Shown: piece by piece, positions 16,208 through 24,788 of the stretch
Layout: each line of letters opens with the position of its first letter
Position numbering within the stretch: the stretch's first letter is position 1
Assembly (NCBI GenBank): GCA_937922435.1
Contig: CAKZVT010000029.1
Coordinates: forward strand, 62,001-126,000
DNA: 64,000 bases
Reading direction: 5' to 3'
From: an uncultured Prevotella sp.
GTDB lineage: Bacteria; Bacteroidota; Bacteroidia; Bacteroidales; Bacteroidaceae
Notes under the pieces: generated by a model
Database searches by the model: none
Told to the model about the DNA's origin: nothing
The model's input: only the letters and a program-made list of their open reading frames with translations
Translations under genes and position numbers: made by a program

Positions 16208-17737
16208 ATGAACATTTTTAAGAGAACATCCGCGCTCGGCCTGCTGCTCGCATTGGTGCTACAGGCGTTCGCGCAAGGGGCAAACAATACCGGCACTTAC
16301 TACCAAAACGCCGACGGAAAGAAAGGAAGGGAGCTTAAGACGGCGATGTGGGGCATAATAAAAAATCCACATACAGTCGGCTATGGCGGCCTATGGGAGG
16401 CATACGAAAAAACTGATGCCGACGAGAATGGCAAAGTATGGGACATGTATTCAATCGACAGGAATTACGATTTTGACGACCACGGCTCAAGCTTTCCTTA
16501 TGAAGGGGCGGGATTTAATCGCGAACATTCATTTCCAAGAAGTTGGTTTGGTGGTGAAGTAGAACCAATGAACAGTGACATTATGCACATTGTTCCCACC
16601 GACGGATATGTAAACAATCGACGAAACAACTATCCTTTCGGCGAAACAAGTAGTCCAAGATACACGTCAAATGGTAATTTCAGCAAACTCGGGCCATCAT
16701 CTATCAGCGGCTATTCTAAAGACGTTTTTGAGCCTAACGACGAGTACAAGGGCGACTTTGCACGTATTTACTTCTATATGGCAACGTGTTACGAAGACAA
16801 GATTGCAAGTTGGGAAAGCGATATGTTGTCTGGTAACAAATACCAGCCATACGAGGATTGGGCTTTGAACATGCTGCTGCGCTGGGCTGCCGAAGACCCC
16901 GTAAGTCAAAAGGAGATTGACCGCAACAATGCAGTTTACGACATACAGGGCAACCGCAACCCGTATGTTGACTATCCAGGATTGGAGCAATACGTTTGGG
17001 GAGAATACAAGGACAAAACCTTCAGCTATTCAAACTATGAAGAGCCGGACGGCACAACCGTTACACCCGACCCTGACGACCCCGACGACGACCCTGTAAC
17101 CCCACCAGTCGGCGGCGAACTTACCTTCACAAAAGTAACATCAGATAGCCAGCTTAGCACTGAATACACTTACCTTATTGTGTATGAAAAAGAAGGAATA
17201 GCCATGAGCAAGTCCAATGGCGATATTAGAAGCGGTATCGAAGTAACCATTTCAAGTAGCAAAATCACCACCGATGTCAACGGCAACGGCCAGCCGCGTG
17301 CCCTAAATCTCGGCGGAACGAAAGGTGCATACACCCTGTACGACGGCGTGGAAAAAGTTTATCTTGCGCTCAACAGCAGCGACAATAAATTGCAAAACAG
17401 CACTACCGCTACGACAAACAACGCAAAGTGGAGCATTACTTTCGGCAGCGGCTGCTCTATAAGGAACAACGCCCATACCGACAGATACATCAACTATAAT
17501 CCAAGCGCAGACCGTTTTGCCTGCTACAAGACCACAAGCAACCAGCAGCCTGTTGCCCTTTATCGCAGCACTACGACCACAGGCATAGTCGAAGTGACTG
17601 TAGACGGCAACGCGAAAGTCGACGTTTACACCATCACGGGAATGAAAGTGCGCTCACAAGTTACGCGTAACGACGCACTGGAAGGACTTGACAAGGGCGT
17701 TTACATAATAGGAAACAAGAAATATCTTGTGAAATAA
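16208..17737 (+). CDS. Secreted endonuclease I family nuclease with C-terminal sorting domain
   Basis: 509 aa. Signal peptide 1-22 (LLLALVLQAFA). The endonuclease I domain is about residues 30-285, with the metal site in NREHSFPRSWFGG and DIMHIVPTDGYVNNRRNNYPFG and the block ARIYFYMATCYED. A Pro/Asp linker (TPDPDDPDDDPVTPP) follows, then a beta region, and a type A C-terminal domain (VYTITGMKVRSQ ... KGVYIIGNKKYLVK) like those exported by type IX secretion. It would degrade DNA or RNA outside the cell. The linker and second domain are unrelated to classic EndA. Confidence 0.88.
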   Translation: MNIFKRTSALGLLLALVLQAFAQGANNTGTYYQNADGKKGRELKTAMWGIIKNPHTVGYGGLWEAYEKTDADENGKVWDMYSIDRNYDFDDHGSSFPYEGAGFNREHSFPRSWFGGEVEPMNSDIMHIVPTDGYVNNRRNNYPFGETSSPRYTSNGNFSKLGPSSISGYSKDVFEPNDEYKGDFARIYFYMATCYEDKIASWESDMLSGNKYQPYEDWALNMLLRWAAEDPVSQKEIDRNNAVYDIQGNRNPYVDYPGLEQYVWGEYKDKTFSYSNYEEPDGTTVTPDPDDPDDDPVTPPVGGELTFTKVTSDSQLSTEYTYLIVYEKEGIAMSKSNGDIRSGIEVTISSSKITTDVNGNGQPRALNLGGTKGAYTLYDGVEKVYLALNSSDNKLQNSTTATTNNAKWSITFGSGCSIRNNAHTDRYINYNPSADRFACYKTTSNQQPVALYRSTTTTGIVEVTVDGNAKVDVYTITGMKVRSQVTRNDALEGLDKGVYIIGNKKYLVK

Positions 17738-17756
17738 AAGCATAAAAAACAAAAGC

Positions 17757-17803
17757 AAAGCCCCTCCCCACAATCACAAATAAGTGACACAGGGAGGGGC
17801 TTT
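17757..17803. terminator. Bidirectional terminator between endonuclease I and SDR genes
   Basis: AAAGCCCCTCCC / GGGAGGGGCTTT, 12-bp stem, with T-rich flanks on both strands; it serves convergent genes. Its stem resembles the G-rich repeat class but lacks the TTCG loop. Confidence 0.8.
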
Positions 17804-17809
17804 CTTTTG

Positions 17810-18568
17810 TTATTTCCGATAAATCACAGTGCCGTTGGCCTGGTGGGTTGCCAACACAAGCACCTCGGCGATTTGCACATGAGCAGGCGCATTGGCGGCA
17901 TAAAGGGCCACGTCGGCGATGTCGTCGCCCGTAAGCGGCTGTATGCCACGATACACATTGTCGGCACGTTCATTGTCTCCGTGGAAGCGGACGACGCTGA
18001 AATTGGTCTCCACCAGTCCTGGCTTGACGTTTGTTACACGCACCGCCGTGTCTGCAACGTCTATGCGCAGGCCGTCGGTGATGGCCTTCACGGCAGCCTT
18101 CGTGGCGCAATAAACGTTTCCTCCGGCATAAGCCGCGTCGCCTGCGACCGAGCCAATGTTGATAACATGCCCACGGTTGCGCTCCACCATGCCTGGAACT
18201 ATGAGGCGTGTCATCGTCAGCAAGCCTTTGACATTAGTGTCAATCATCGTCTCCCAGTCGTCCAAGTCGCCCTCGTATTCCTTTTCCAGGCCGAGCGCAA
18301 GTCCGGCGTTGTTGACTAAAACGTCAACCTCTGCCCATTTGCCCGTGAGCGAACCGACCGCCGCCGTGGCCGCATTACGGTCACGTACGTCAAAAACCAA
18401 GGGCAGAACGTCAGCCCCCAGCCCTCTCGCAGCAGCCTCGACAGCCTTCAGCTTGTCAACGTTACGCCCTGTAAGTATGAGGTCATAGCCTCCACAGGCA
18501 AACTTTCTGGCGCACGCCTCGCCTATTCCGCTCGTCGCGCCGGTAATCAATGCGATTTTTCTTTCCAT
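17810..18568 (-). CDS. Short-chain dehydrogenase/reductase
   Basis: 252 aa from MERKIALITG. Cofactor loop TGATSGIG (10-17), NNAG (about 84), and catalytic Ser and YCATK (around 137-157). The N-terminal basic GRN suggests NADP(H). It most resembles the YdfG/serine-3-dehydrogenase branch, acting on small hydroxy acids; substrate uncertain. A longer frame to 18661 exists, but its extra 31 residues are encoded by the word-repeat hairpin, so the ATG at 18568 is chosen. Last in a minus-strand group. Confidence 0.85.
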   Translation of the reverse strand: MERKIALITGATSGIGEACARKFACGGYDLILTGRNVDKLKAVEAAARGLGADVLPLVFDVRDRNAATAAVGSLTGKWAEVDVLVNNAGLALGLEKEYEGDLDDWETMIDTNVKGLLTMTRLIVPGMVERNRGHVINIGSVAGDAAYAGGNVYCATKAAVKAITDGLRIDVADTAVRVTNVKPGLVETNFSVVRFHGDNERADNVYRGIQPLTGDDIADVALYAANAPAHVQIAEVLVLATHQANGTVIYRK

Positions 18569-18582
18569 GAATTTATATTTTA

Positions 18583-18750
18583 TTTTAGGAGTAAAGAAGT
18601 AAGGAGAGAAGGAGTAAGGAGACATGTCTTGCCAATAATTATTCCCTAAACATCGGCTCAAATCACAACTACTTACTCCTTCTCTCCTGTTACTCCTTTA
18701 CTCCTTAATTCATTACTTACTCCTTCCCTCCTTACTCCTTCACTCCTATT
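18583..18750. repeat. Word-repeat hairpin (GGAGTAA words), large
   Basis: Left arm 18586-18622 (AGGAGTAAAGAAGTAAGG) and right arm 18671-18706 (CTTACTCCTTCTCTCC) pair with small indels. A second block of complementary words runs to 18750, into the 3' end of the wecB-like gene. Confidence 0.7.
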
Positions 18751-19843
18751 TAAGTTCAAACAATATCTGGAGAATGCGCTCTGCAGTGCGTCCGTCCCAG
18801 CGGTCGGGCAGCGAACAGTGTTTCCATTGCCCCTTTACGATGTCCGTAACGGCGTCGGCCAAACGGTCGGCGTTCTCTCCTACGAGCACGTTAGAGCCTT
18901 GCTTGACGGTCTCTATGTGCTCCGTATAGCTGTTGAGCGTGGCACACGGCACGCCGTTGAACGTAGCTTCCTCGGCAACATTGCCCGAGTCGGTCACTAT
19001 TCCCTTTGCGTTTGACGTGAGATAACCGAACTCCAAGTAGCCAAGAGGCTCTATGATATGGAAATTCGGGTAATCTTCCACCATCGGCCTTACCGTCTCC
19101 GCCGCAGCTGGACGCAGCGGAGCAAGCACCTGCACGCCGTCCGCCGCGCTGCACATTGCCGTGAGCATGGCTTCAAGATTTGCCCTGTCGGCCAGCAAAG
19201 CCTTGCGGTTGAGCGTGAAGACGATGTACTCATGCTCCTTTACTTGCAGTCCGTCGAGCACTGCCGGACGCACAAGCCGCGAGCGGTTGAAGCGCAACGT
19301 GTCCATCAAAATGTTGCCAACCATGTAGACCTTTGTCAACTCCGCGCCCTCGCGGGTTGCTATACTGGTACTCCCCATGCCTGCGGTGAAGAGCAGGTCG
19401 GACAGTCCGTCGATGACAAGACGGTTGATTTCCTTGGGCATCTTGATGTCAAACGAACGCGTGCCGGCCACGAGATGCGCCAGCGTAAGCCCGTGTTTCT
19501 TAGTCACTATGGCTACGGCCATAGTCGATGCGAGGTCGTCCACGACGATGACGACGTCCGTCGGATTGGCGGAAAGGTACGTGTCAAACTCCGACATGAC
19601 GCGACCCGTCAGTTCATTAAGGTTGACACAGTCAACGCCAAGATACACATCAGGCGCCAGTATGCCCAAATCGTCAAACAAAGAAGGTTCAAGCGTGGGG
19701 TCGGCTTGCGCCCCGGTGTACACCAGGCGGTAGTCAACGGCCTTGCCGTCGGCCTTTGCCTTCATGACGGCACGCACCAAGGGAGCAACCTTTATGAAGT
19801 TGGGGCGCGCCCCGGCAACGATACAAATATTCTGCATATTCAC
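18746..19843 (-). CDS. Divergent WecB-like UDP-GlcNAc 2-epimerase homologue
   Basis: 365 aa with the GT-B fold of WecB: ARPNFIKVAPLV, PKEINRLVIDG, GNILMDTLR and TDSGNVAEEATFNGVP. Key family residues differ: HVEAG reads HLVAG (catalytic Glu to Val), TLHRREN reads TLNRKAL (His to Asn), TGQH reads TGAQ, and TERPE reads TEHIE. The fold is kept, but ordinary UDP-GlcNAc/ManNAc epimerisation is doubtful; it may use another nucleotide sugar or have lost catalysis. It lies between the stomatin and SDR genes, not in a polysaccharide cluster. Such variants seem to occur in related genomes as far as I recall. Confidence 0.75.
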   Translation of the reverse strand: MNMQNICIVAGARPNFIKVAPLVRAVMKAKADGKAVDYRLVYTGAQADPTLEPSLFDDLGILAPDVYLGVDCVNLNELTGRVMSEFDTYLSANPTDVVIVVDDLASTMAVAIVTKKHGLTLAHLVAGTRSFDIKMPKEINRLVIDGLSDLLFTAGMGSTSIATREGAELTKVYMVGNILMDTLRFNRSRLVRPAVLDGLQVKEHEYIVFTLNRKALLADRANLEAMLTAMCSAADGVQVLAPLRPAAAETVRPMVEDYPNFHIIEPLGYLEFGYLTSNAKGIVTDSGNVAEEATFNGVPCATLNSYTEHIETVKQGSNVLVGENADRLADAVTDIVKGQWKHCSLPDRWDGRTAERILQILFELK

Positions 19844-19852
19844 TTTTTCTTT

Positions 19853-19963
19853 AATTGAGAATTGAGAGTTGGGAATGGAGAATTATGATTACCATTATCC
19901 CTTTGAACTTTAATCAAGCAAAGGTAATCATAATTCTCCATTCCCAACTCTCAATTCTCAATT
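19853..19963. repeat. 39-bp perfect inverted repeat (GAATTGAGA words)
   Basis: 19853-19891 is the exact reverse complement of 19925-19963; the loop is 33 nt with an inner CTTTG/CAAAG pair. It lies between the stomatin stop and the wecB-like start. Confidence 0.85.
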
Positions 19964-19967
19964 ATAT

Positions 19968-20921
19968 TTACTCTGACTTGAATAAATCCTTGATGCCTCC
20001 TATGCTGCCCATAAGGTTGGTTGCCTCGTATGGCAGGTAGACGGTCTTGGTCTTGTCGCCCGTCGCCACGTCCTCAAGCATCTGTATGTACTTCTGCGCC
20101 AGGAGATAGTTGGCCGGATTGGTGCTCTTGCCCACGGCCTCGGTTATTTTCTCTATGGCTATTGCTTCGGCCTCCGCCTTGCGTATGCGGGCCTGCGCTT
20201 CGCCCTCGGCATTTAGTATAGCCATCTGCTTGTCGGCCTCGGCCTTGTTGATGATGGCGGTCTTCTCACCTTCCGACTTCAATATGGCGGCGGCCTTCTC
20301 GCCCTCGCTTGTCAGTATGGTGGCACGCTTGTTGCGCTCGGCCTGCATCTGCTTCTCCATTGCCTGGAGCACGCTTTCGGGCGGAGTGATGTCCTGAAGC
20401 TCGACGCGGTTCACCTTGATGCCCCATTTGTTGGTAGCGTCGTCGAGCACGGCGCGCAGCTTCGTGTTGATGGTGTCGCGCGAAGTGAGCGTCTGGTCGA
20501 GCTCAAGCTCGCCGATGATGTTGCGCAGCGTGGTCTGCGTCAGCTTCTCGATGGCGTTTGGCAGGTTGTTGATTTCATACACGGCCTTGAACGGGTCTAC
20601 TATTTGGAAGTACAGCAGGGCGTTGATTTGCGTCTGAACGTTGTCCTTGGTGATGACGTTCTGCTTGTCGAAGTCGTACACCTGTTCGCGCAGGTCGATG
20701 GAATCTGTGTACAGATACCTGCCCCGGCGCACGGCCACTATTTCCTTGGCGCGGTCGATGAAGGGTATGATGATGTTGATGCCGGGCTTCAGCGTGGCGT
20801 AATACTTGCCGAGACGCTCTATTATCTTGGTCTCCGACTGTGGTATGATGACAAGACTTTTCTTGATTACCACCAACGCGCAGATTACCAGCGCGATAAG
20901 AACGATTGCGAATGTACTCAT
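19968..20921 (-). CDS. SPFH/Band 7 stomatin-like membrane protein
   Basis: 317 aa. One N-terminal helix (residues 4-22), the SPFH domain (about 25-190: VIIPQSETKIIERLGKYYATLKPG, FQIVDPFKAVYEI), then a long Ala/Glu coiled coil (190-270: SEGEKAAAILKSEGEKTAIINKAEA). QmcA/stomatin type; these form large membrane rings and usually pair with NfeD. NfeD is the next gene upstream, in the same direction, 115 bp away across a G-rich repeat pair. Confidence 0.9.
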   Translation of the reverse strand: MSTFAIVLIALVICALVVIKKSLVIIPQSETKIIERLGKYYATLKPGINIIIPFIDRAKEIVAVRRGRYLYTDSIDLREQVYDFDKQNVITKDNVQTQINALLYFQIVDPFKAVYEINNLPNAIEKLTQTTLRNIIGELELDQTLTSRDTINTKLRAVLDDATNKWGIKVNRVELQDITPPESVLQAMEKQMQAERNKRATILTSEGEKAAAILKSEGEKTAIINKAEADKQMAILNAEGEAQARIRKAEAEAIAIEKITEAVGKSTNPANYLLAQKYIQMLEDVATGDKTKTVYLPYEATNLMGSIGGIKDLFKSE

Positions 20922-20954
20922 GTTATATAAAATTATTGGTTGTTTTATCAGTCA

Positions 20955-21114
20955 ACACCCAACCCAACCCTCCCCAAGGGAGGGAGCTTGATTAGCGTCG
21001 CCAGTTAATAAAATATATTTAGTCGGTTATTACTTTTTATGAATGGGGCTGACATTCCTGACTACCATTGCCGGTATCCCGGCTCCCTCCCTTTGGGAGG
21101 GCGGGGGTGGGTGT
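20955..21114. repeat. Inverted pair of TTCG hairpin / G-rich repeats (copies e and f), invading nfeD
   Basis: Left copy 20955-20993 and right copy 21081-21114 with ~87 bp between. The right copy lies inside the nfeD reading frame and encodes TPTPALPKGG near its C-terminus. Confidence 0.75.
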
Positions 21115-21552
21115 CACGGTTATTATTATGCTCTCGCGGCCCACCACGCGGACGTTCTGCCCCAAGGGGATATACCCTCCGTCGGCAGAGACGGCCTTCC
21201 AGTCGTCGCCGTCGATGGCAACACGGCCGTAACCGCCCTGCTCTATGGCCTCGCTGACGCGGCCTATGCGCCCCATCAAGGCGTCGGCGTTACTCAAACG
21301 CTCGCGCCGTTTGCCGTGAAGCAAATTCGTAAGTTTGGGTCTCACAAAGAGCAACGACAGCAGCGAAGCCAGCACGAACACGAGCAACTGGCCGTAAAAG
21401 CCAAGCCCCAAGGCGGAGAACACCGCCGTAACGAGTGCGCCTATGGAAAAACATAGGATGAAGAAGTCGCCCGACGTGAGTTCGAGAATCAGGCAGACGA
21501 TGACTACAAGCGACCAGAACTGCCACAGGTTGGCTGCGAAATAATCTATCAT
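21037..21552 (-). CDS. NfeD-like membrane protein with repeat-derived C-terminal tail
   Basis: 171 aa. Membrane helices at about 10-75 (FWSLVVIVCLILELTSGDFFILCF), then the soluble OB-fold domain (GRIGRVSEAIEQGGYGRVAIDGDDWKAVSADG ... IPLGQNVRVVGRES). NfeD works with the stomatin encoded next. The last ~27 residues after VVGRESIIITV (PTPALPKGG and onward) come from the inserted G-rich hairpin element and are not part of the family domain. The ancestral stop was probably lost on insertion. Confidence 0.85.
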   Translation of the reverse strand: MIDYFAANLWQFWSLVVIVCLILELTSGDFFILCFSIGALVTAVFSALGLGFYGQLLVFVLASLLSLLFVRPKLTNLLHGKRRERLSNADALMGRIGRVSEAIEQGGYGRVAIDGDDWKAVSADGGYIPLGQNVRVVGRESIIITVTPTPALPKGGSRDTGNGSQECQPHS

Positions 21553-21555
21553 ATT

Positions 21556-21713
21556 ATGCGGTTTTACGGTTTATGGGTTATAAGGTTATGCGGTTTTTAG
21601 GTTTTATGGTTATGCGGTTATCGGGTTATGAGGTTTTGCGGTCCGTTGGTTCACGGCCTTCCAGGCTTTGTTCCACACCGCATGACCGTATAACCGTACA
21701 ACCGTATAACCGC
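21556..21713. repeat. Word-repeat hairpin (TTATGCGG/CCGTATAA words)
   Basis: Left arm: about ten imperfect GGTTATGCGGTTTTA words. Right arm (21678-21713): CCGCATGACCGTATAACCG words. It lies directly upstream of nfeD. Confidence 0.7.
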
Positions 21714-21942
21714 CAACATTTGTTTCTGCGAAGATAATCAAATTTATCGGTTGCGGCAAGAAATAATGTAATTATTTTAAGGCTGCAATGCCTGTGACGA
21801 CATATAAAAACTGCAAAGACCGCTGAAATGATGTGTCAAGGCCGCTAAAACGACACGTTAGAGCCGTCAAAACAATGCGTTCGGACGGCCATTTCCACCG
21901 CCGTTTATGGTGAGTGTGTAAGTTCCTGATAATCAATGGCTT

Positions 21943-22024
21943 TGTAAAAGGCCGTCTTTTAGACGGCAAAACACGGCCTTTTAGCGTGCAATTCATGGCC
22001 TTTTACAATGCAAAAGACCGCCTA
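21943..22024. repeat. AAAGGC/GCCTTT array 5
   Basis: Four units (AAAAGGCCGTCTTTTAGACG, AAAACACGGCCTTTTAGCGT and others), abutting the element at 22028. The rest of the 21.7-22.3 kb gap shows no gene. Confidence 0.65.
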
Positions 22025-22027
22025 TTG

Positions 22028-22282
22028 GGTTCATCCGCAGTTCAGGTGCATGGAATATAAAGCCAATAAGCATATACATCCTACTGTAATTCAGGCGGAG
22101 GGTAATATGTTTAGGCGGATTTGCAATCCGCCTAAATTTACTATAAGGATTTGTAATCCGCTCAAACCGCACATCTATAAAATGATGTATGTTGGTGAGC
22201 GGATTGCAAATCCGCATTTAGAAACCACCGGATTGCAAATCCGGTGGAACAAGTATGCTTACACCTGAACTGCGGATGAACC
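22028..22282. mobile_element. MITE-like element: 255 bp with 21-bp perfect terminal inverted repeats
   Basis: 22028-22048 is the exact reverse complement of 22262-22282 (GGTTCATCCGCAGTTCAGGTG). Inside are nested REP-like dyads: GGATTTGCAATCC, GGATTTGTAATCC, GGATTGCAAATCC twice. No coding capacity. The nested palindromes would fold into a large cruciform or RNA hairpin. No clear target-site duplication is seen. Confidence 0.6.
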
Positions 22283-22303
22283 GCCTTCCGCAAAACCAAC
22301 GGT

Positions 22304-23440
22304 TCAGAATATGTATTGCAGACGTGCCTGGGCGATGAAAAAGTCCTTGTCGTAGAAGCTGTTGCAATGGTCGCCCACCCATACGTAACTGCCGCCTAAC
22401 TTCACGCCGATGTACTTGTTTAGATACCAGTTGACGCCCAATGAAAAGTCTTTCTCCTGTCCGCCGAAGACGCCGCTGCGGCCGTCGTTGAGGTCGGTAT
22501 AGTTGAAACGCGCCACAAGTTCCACGGCCTTGGCCGACGACGGACGGCCGGGTATGGCGTACATGGCGTCATACTCAAAGCCTTCTCCACACAAAAGCCA
22601 GCTGCCCTGCACGTATCCGCCGTGGGCGGTGTACGCCTTCAAGCCGCCCGTGCGGTTAATCCTGTCGATAAAATACTCGCCTTGCACGAGCACCTTCCTC
22701 GACGTGTACAGCACTTCGAGCAGCCCTTTAAGCTCGCTGCCCATGCCGCTTACCCCGGCCTCAAGCAGCGGCGAGGGCAGCATCGACGTTACGCCGTCGC
22801 TCGACACCTCGCCCACGGGAGCGTCATTGTTGGCCTCCTTCGTGCGGAACGAGAATGCTCCGCCTACGTGGAACAGGCGGCCACGCCGCGCGTCGTGCGT
22901 GCGCCACACCGCGCGCGATGTCGATACGAGCGAATTCTTCTTGTCGTCACCTATATGGTTGATGTCGTTGTTGGTGTAAACGCCTGTCGCAAGATACCAG
23001 TTGCGGTTGTAAAAATGATACGTAACGCCGAGCTTCCTGCCGTCGGTGAACGCCAGGACGGAGGCCGCCGACTGGTGCAGGCGCAGGTCGGCGGTGCTGA
23101 TGAGCATATCCATCGAAAACGGCTCGTAGCCGTTGCCGACGGAAAGCACGCCGCCGTTGACGTGGTAATTCAGCTGCAAATCCTTCACCGCCACCTTGCC
23201 TCCGCCAAGACCGATGTAGGCCTTAAGCTCGTATTTGCCGTAATTCGCCTTGAAACCCACGCGAAAATCCTCCAAACGGCAATACCCCTGCACGTCGTCC
23301 TTGCCGTAGCCTGTGGCCGTAGCGTCGAGAAGGGCGCGCGAACGGAACTTTACGCGCAGCGTGTCACCGGCCTGCACGCCGCCAGCCACGGCCAGCACAG
23401 CGGCCAGGCACAACGCCTTTAGCAATCTCATAACAAGCAT
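22304..23440 (-). CDS. Outer membrane porin (phosphate-selective porin O/P-like)
   Basis: 378 aa with a signal peptide (MRLLKALCLAAVLAVAGGVQAG) and an all-beta body: DFRVGFKANYGKYELKAYIGLGGGKVAVKDLQLNYHV in part, GNGYEPFSMDMLIS, and C-terminal FIAQARLQYIF ending in aromatic Phe, as barrel proteins do. Resembles the OprO/OprP family, though substrate cannot be told. Start is ATG at 23440 or the second Met at 23431. A TACCTTTG element lies 26 bp upstream. Monocistronic. Confidence 0.8.
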   Translation of the reverse strand: MLVMRLLKALCLAAVLAVAGGVQAGDTLRVKFRSRALLDATATGYGKDDVQGYCRLEDFRVGFKANYGKYELKAYIGLGGGKVAVKDLQLNYHVNGGVLSVGNGYEPFSMDMLISTADLRLHQSAASVLAFTDGRKLGVTYHFYNRNWYLATGVYTNNDINHIGDDKKNSLVSTSRAVWRTHDARRGRLFHVGGAFSFRTKEANNDAPVGEVSSDGVTSMLPSPLLEAGVSGMGSELKGLLEVLYTSRKVLVQGEYFIDRINRTGGLKAYTAHGGYVQGSWLLCGEGFEYDAMYAIPGRPSSAKAVELVARFNYTDLNDGRSGVFGGQEKDFSLGVNWYLNKYIGVKLGGSYVWVGDHCNSFYDKDFFIAQARLQYIF

Positions 23441-23465
23441 CTGTAATCCTGATTTAGTACAGATG

Positions 23466-23473
23466 CAAAGGTA
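23466..23473 (-). promoter_or_regulatory. -7 element of the porin gene
   Basis: TACCTTTG on the minus strand, 26-33 bp before the start. Confidence 0.5.
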
Positions 23474-23613
23474 ACGCGCGGCAGGATATGAAAAGATGAA
23501 TTACTTATTTATAATAAACGCGCCGCTCATGGCCGCGCTTCATTAACATTCATGTCAAACGTATGCAACCGTTTCGCAACAACTGCCGTTACGTACAGCC
23601 AGCATATACATAC

Positions 23614-23647
23614 GGCCAGCGGCCGACTTCACAGCCGGCCGCTGGCC
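23614..23647. terminator. Hairpin downstream of the flavodoxin/DUF2023 pair
   Basis: GGCCAGCGGCC / GGCCGCTGGCC, 11-bp GC stem, 12-nt loop; no immediate U tract, so termination is only probable. Confidence 0.45.
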
Positions 23648-23737
23648 TGTCATACAAAAACATTATGAATTTTATTTAGCGAACAAGATTTTCAGAAAAG
23701 TTTATCACTATACTGTATTTATGGATTTTGCTGCCTG

Positions 23738-24100
23738 TCACTGCGCCTGGCGGCAGCTGCGGCACTTGCGCTGGCAGTACCTCTCGCACTGTGCGCAGAT
23801 GTCATAGCCCAGCATCGCCCCGAGGATAAAGTCCTCTTCGGGCGAAAGCAGGTTCAAAGGGCGCGTCACCATCAGCCTGATAGCGTCGAGACACTCCGGC
23901 CGGCCGAAGAAAAGGTTGACGCTGCCGTTGCCCACCGGCTGCACGATGTAGCCTATGTTCTGGCGGCGCAGGCGCGCCGTGGCAAGCTCCTCGTACTTGC
24001 TGTTGAAGGTGAACAGCACCATGCGGCGCACGCCTTTCTTGTACTCGTATATATGGTTGGTCAGCACCCTCATGTCGGGAGGCAGTATCTCGGTCTGCAT
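23738..24100 (-). CDS. DUF2023 family protein
   Basis: 120 aa from MQTEILPPDMRVLTNHIYEYKKG, with blocks RRMVLFTF, IGYIVQPVGNGSVNLFFG and a Cys-rich tail (CAQCERYCQRKCRSCRQ) that could bind metal or an Fe-S cluster. A longer frame to 24142 would overlap the flavodoxin, so the Met 12 bp after its stop is preferred. DUF2023 genes commonly follow flavodoxin, suggesting a shared redox role; the function is unknown. Confidence 0.8.
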   Translation of the reverse strand: MQTEILPPDMRVLTNHIYEYKKGVRRMVLFTFNSKYEELATARLRRQNIGYIVQPVGNGSVNLFFGRPECLDAIRLMVTRPLNLLSPEEDFILGAMLGYDICAQCERYCQRKCRSCRQAQ

Positions 24101-24111
24101 AGGCTTTCGGT

Positions 24112-24615
24112 TTACAGGCTGTTTTTGATTTGTTCTATCCACGCGTCGATGCGGCCGTCGGTCTTGTCGTCCTCGTTGACGTCGTCAAGGGCAAGCCCGA
24201 CGAACTGCCCGTCGATTACGGCCGCGGAGTCGTTGTAGGTGTACCCGTCGGTCGGAACCTGCCCTACGAACCTTGCGCCGCTGTCTTTCAGCCCGTCGTA
24301 GATTTCGGCCATGGCGGCACAGAACGTATCGCCGTAAGACTCGCAGTCGCCGCAGCCGAAGAGGGCGACGGTCTTTCCGCCGAGGTCTGCCGCCTTGAGC
24401 TTGTCAAGCCCGTCGTACCAGTCGTCCTGAAGCTCGCCTGCTCCCCATGTAGAAGTGCCCAGCAGAAGGTTCTTGTAACCGGCTACGGTGTCGGTCGTGA
24501 TGTTTGCAACGTCGTACACATCGGCCTGGGCTATGCCCAGCCTGCCTGCTATTTTCTCGGCTATCGCCTGGCATGTGCCGGTGGAAGAGCCGTAGATTAT
24601 GCATGTTCTGTCCAT
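24112..24615 (-). CDS. fldA: Flavodoxin
   Basis: 167 aa. The FMN phosphate loop GSSTGTCQAIAEKIA is at residues 9-23. LLLGTSTWGAGELQDDWYDGLD (around 50-71) and FGCGDCESYGDTFCAAM (86-102) match long-chain flavodoxins. It carries low-potential electrons in place of ferredoxin, for example to radical-SAM or reductive biosynthetic enzymes. In an operon with DUF2023 and with its own strong promoter. Confidence 0.93.
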   Translation of the reverse strand: MDRTCIIYGSSTGTCQAIAEKIAGRLGIAQADVYDVANITTDTVAGYKNLLLGTSTWGAGELQDDWYDGLDKLKAADLGGKTVALFGCGDCESYGDTFCAAMAEIYDGLKDSGARFVGQVPTDGYTYNDSAAVIDGQFVGLALDDVNEDDKTDGRIDAWIEQIKNSL

Positions 24616-24654
24616 ATCTGCAATCTGTTTTTAATTGTTTGATGTTTACGTTTG

Positions 24655-24685
24655 CAAAGATACAGCTTACAGCGGCGGCGCGCAA
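24655..24685 (-). promoter_or_regulatory. Promoter of fldA
   Basis: Minus-strand TTG (24683-24685), 20 bp, TATCTTTG (24655-24662), 40 bp before the start codon. Confidence 0.75.
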
Positions 24686-24738
24686 TACCTAAAAATAGGG
24701 TTTCTGCAAATACCGAGAAATGGTTACGCTCAAACGAA

Positions 24739-24772
24739 AAAGGCCGCCCGGCATTGCTGCCGGGCGGCCTTT
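24739..24772 (-). terminator. Rho-independent terminator of the small secreted protein gene
   Basis: AAAGGCCGCCCGGCA / TGCCGGGCGGCCTTT, 15 perfect pairs, loop TTGC, with a U tract on the minus strand, 17 bp after the stop. Confidence 0.85.
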
Positions 24773-24788
24773 ACTATGAGATTTCAGT

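Noticed and set aside
18569..18661. Extended N-terminus of the SDR protein
   Set aside because: The extra 31 residues come from the GGAGTAA word-repeat hairpin; SDR proteins begin just before the TGxxxGIG loop.
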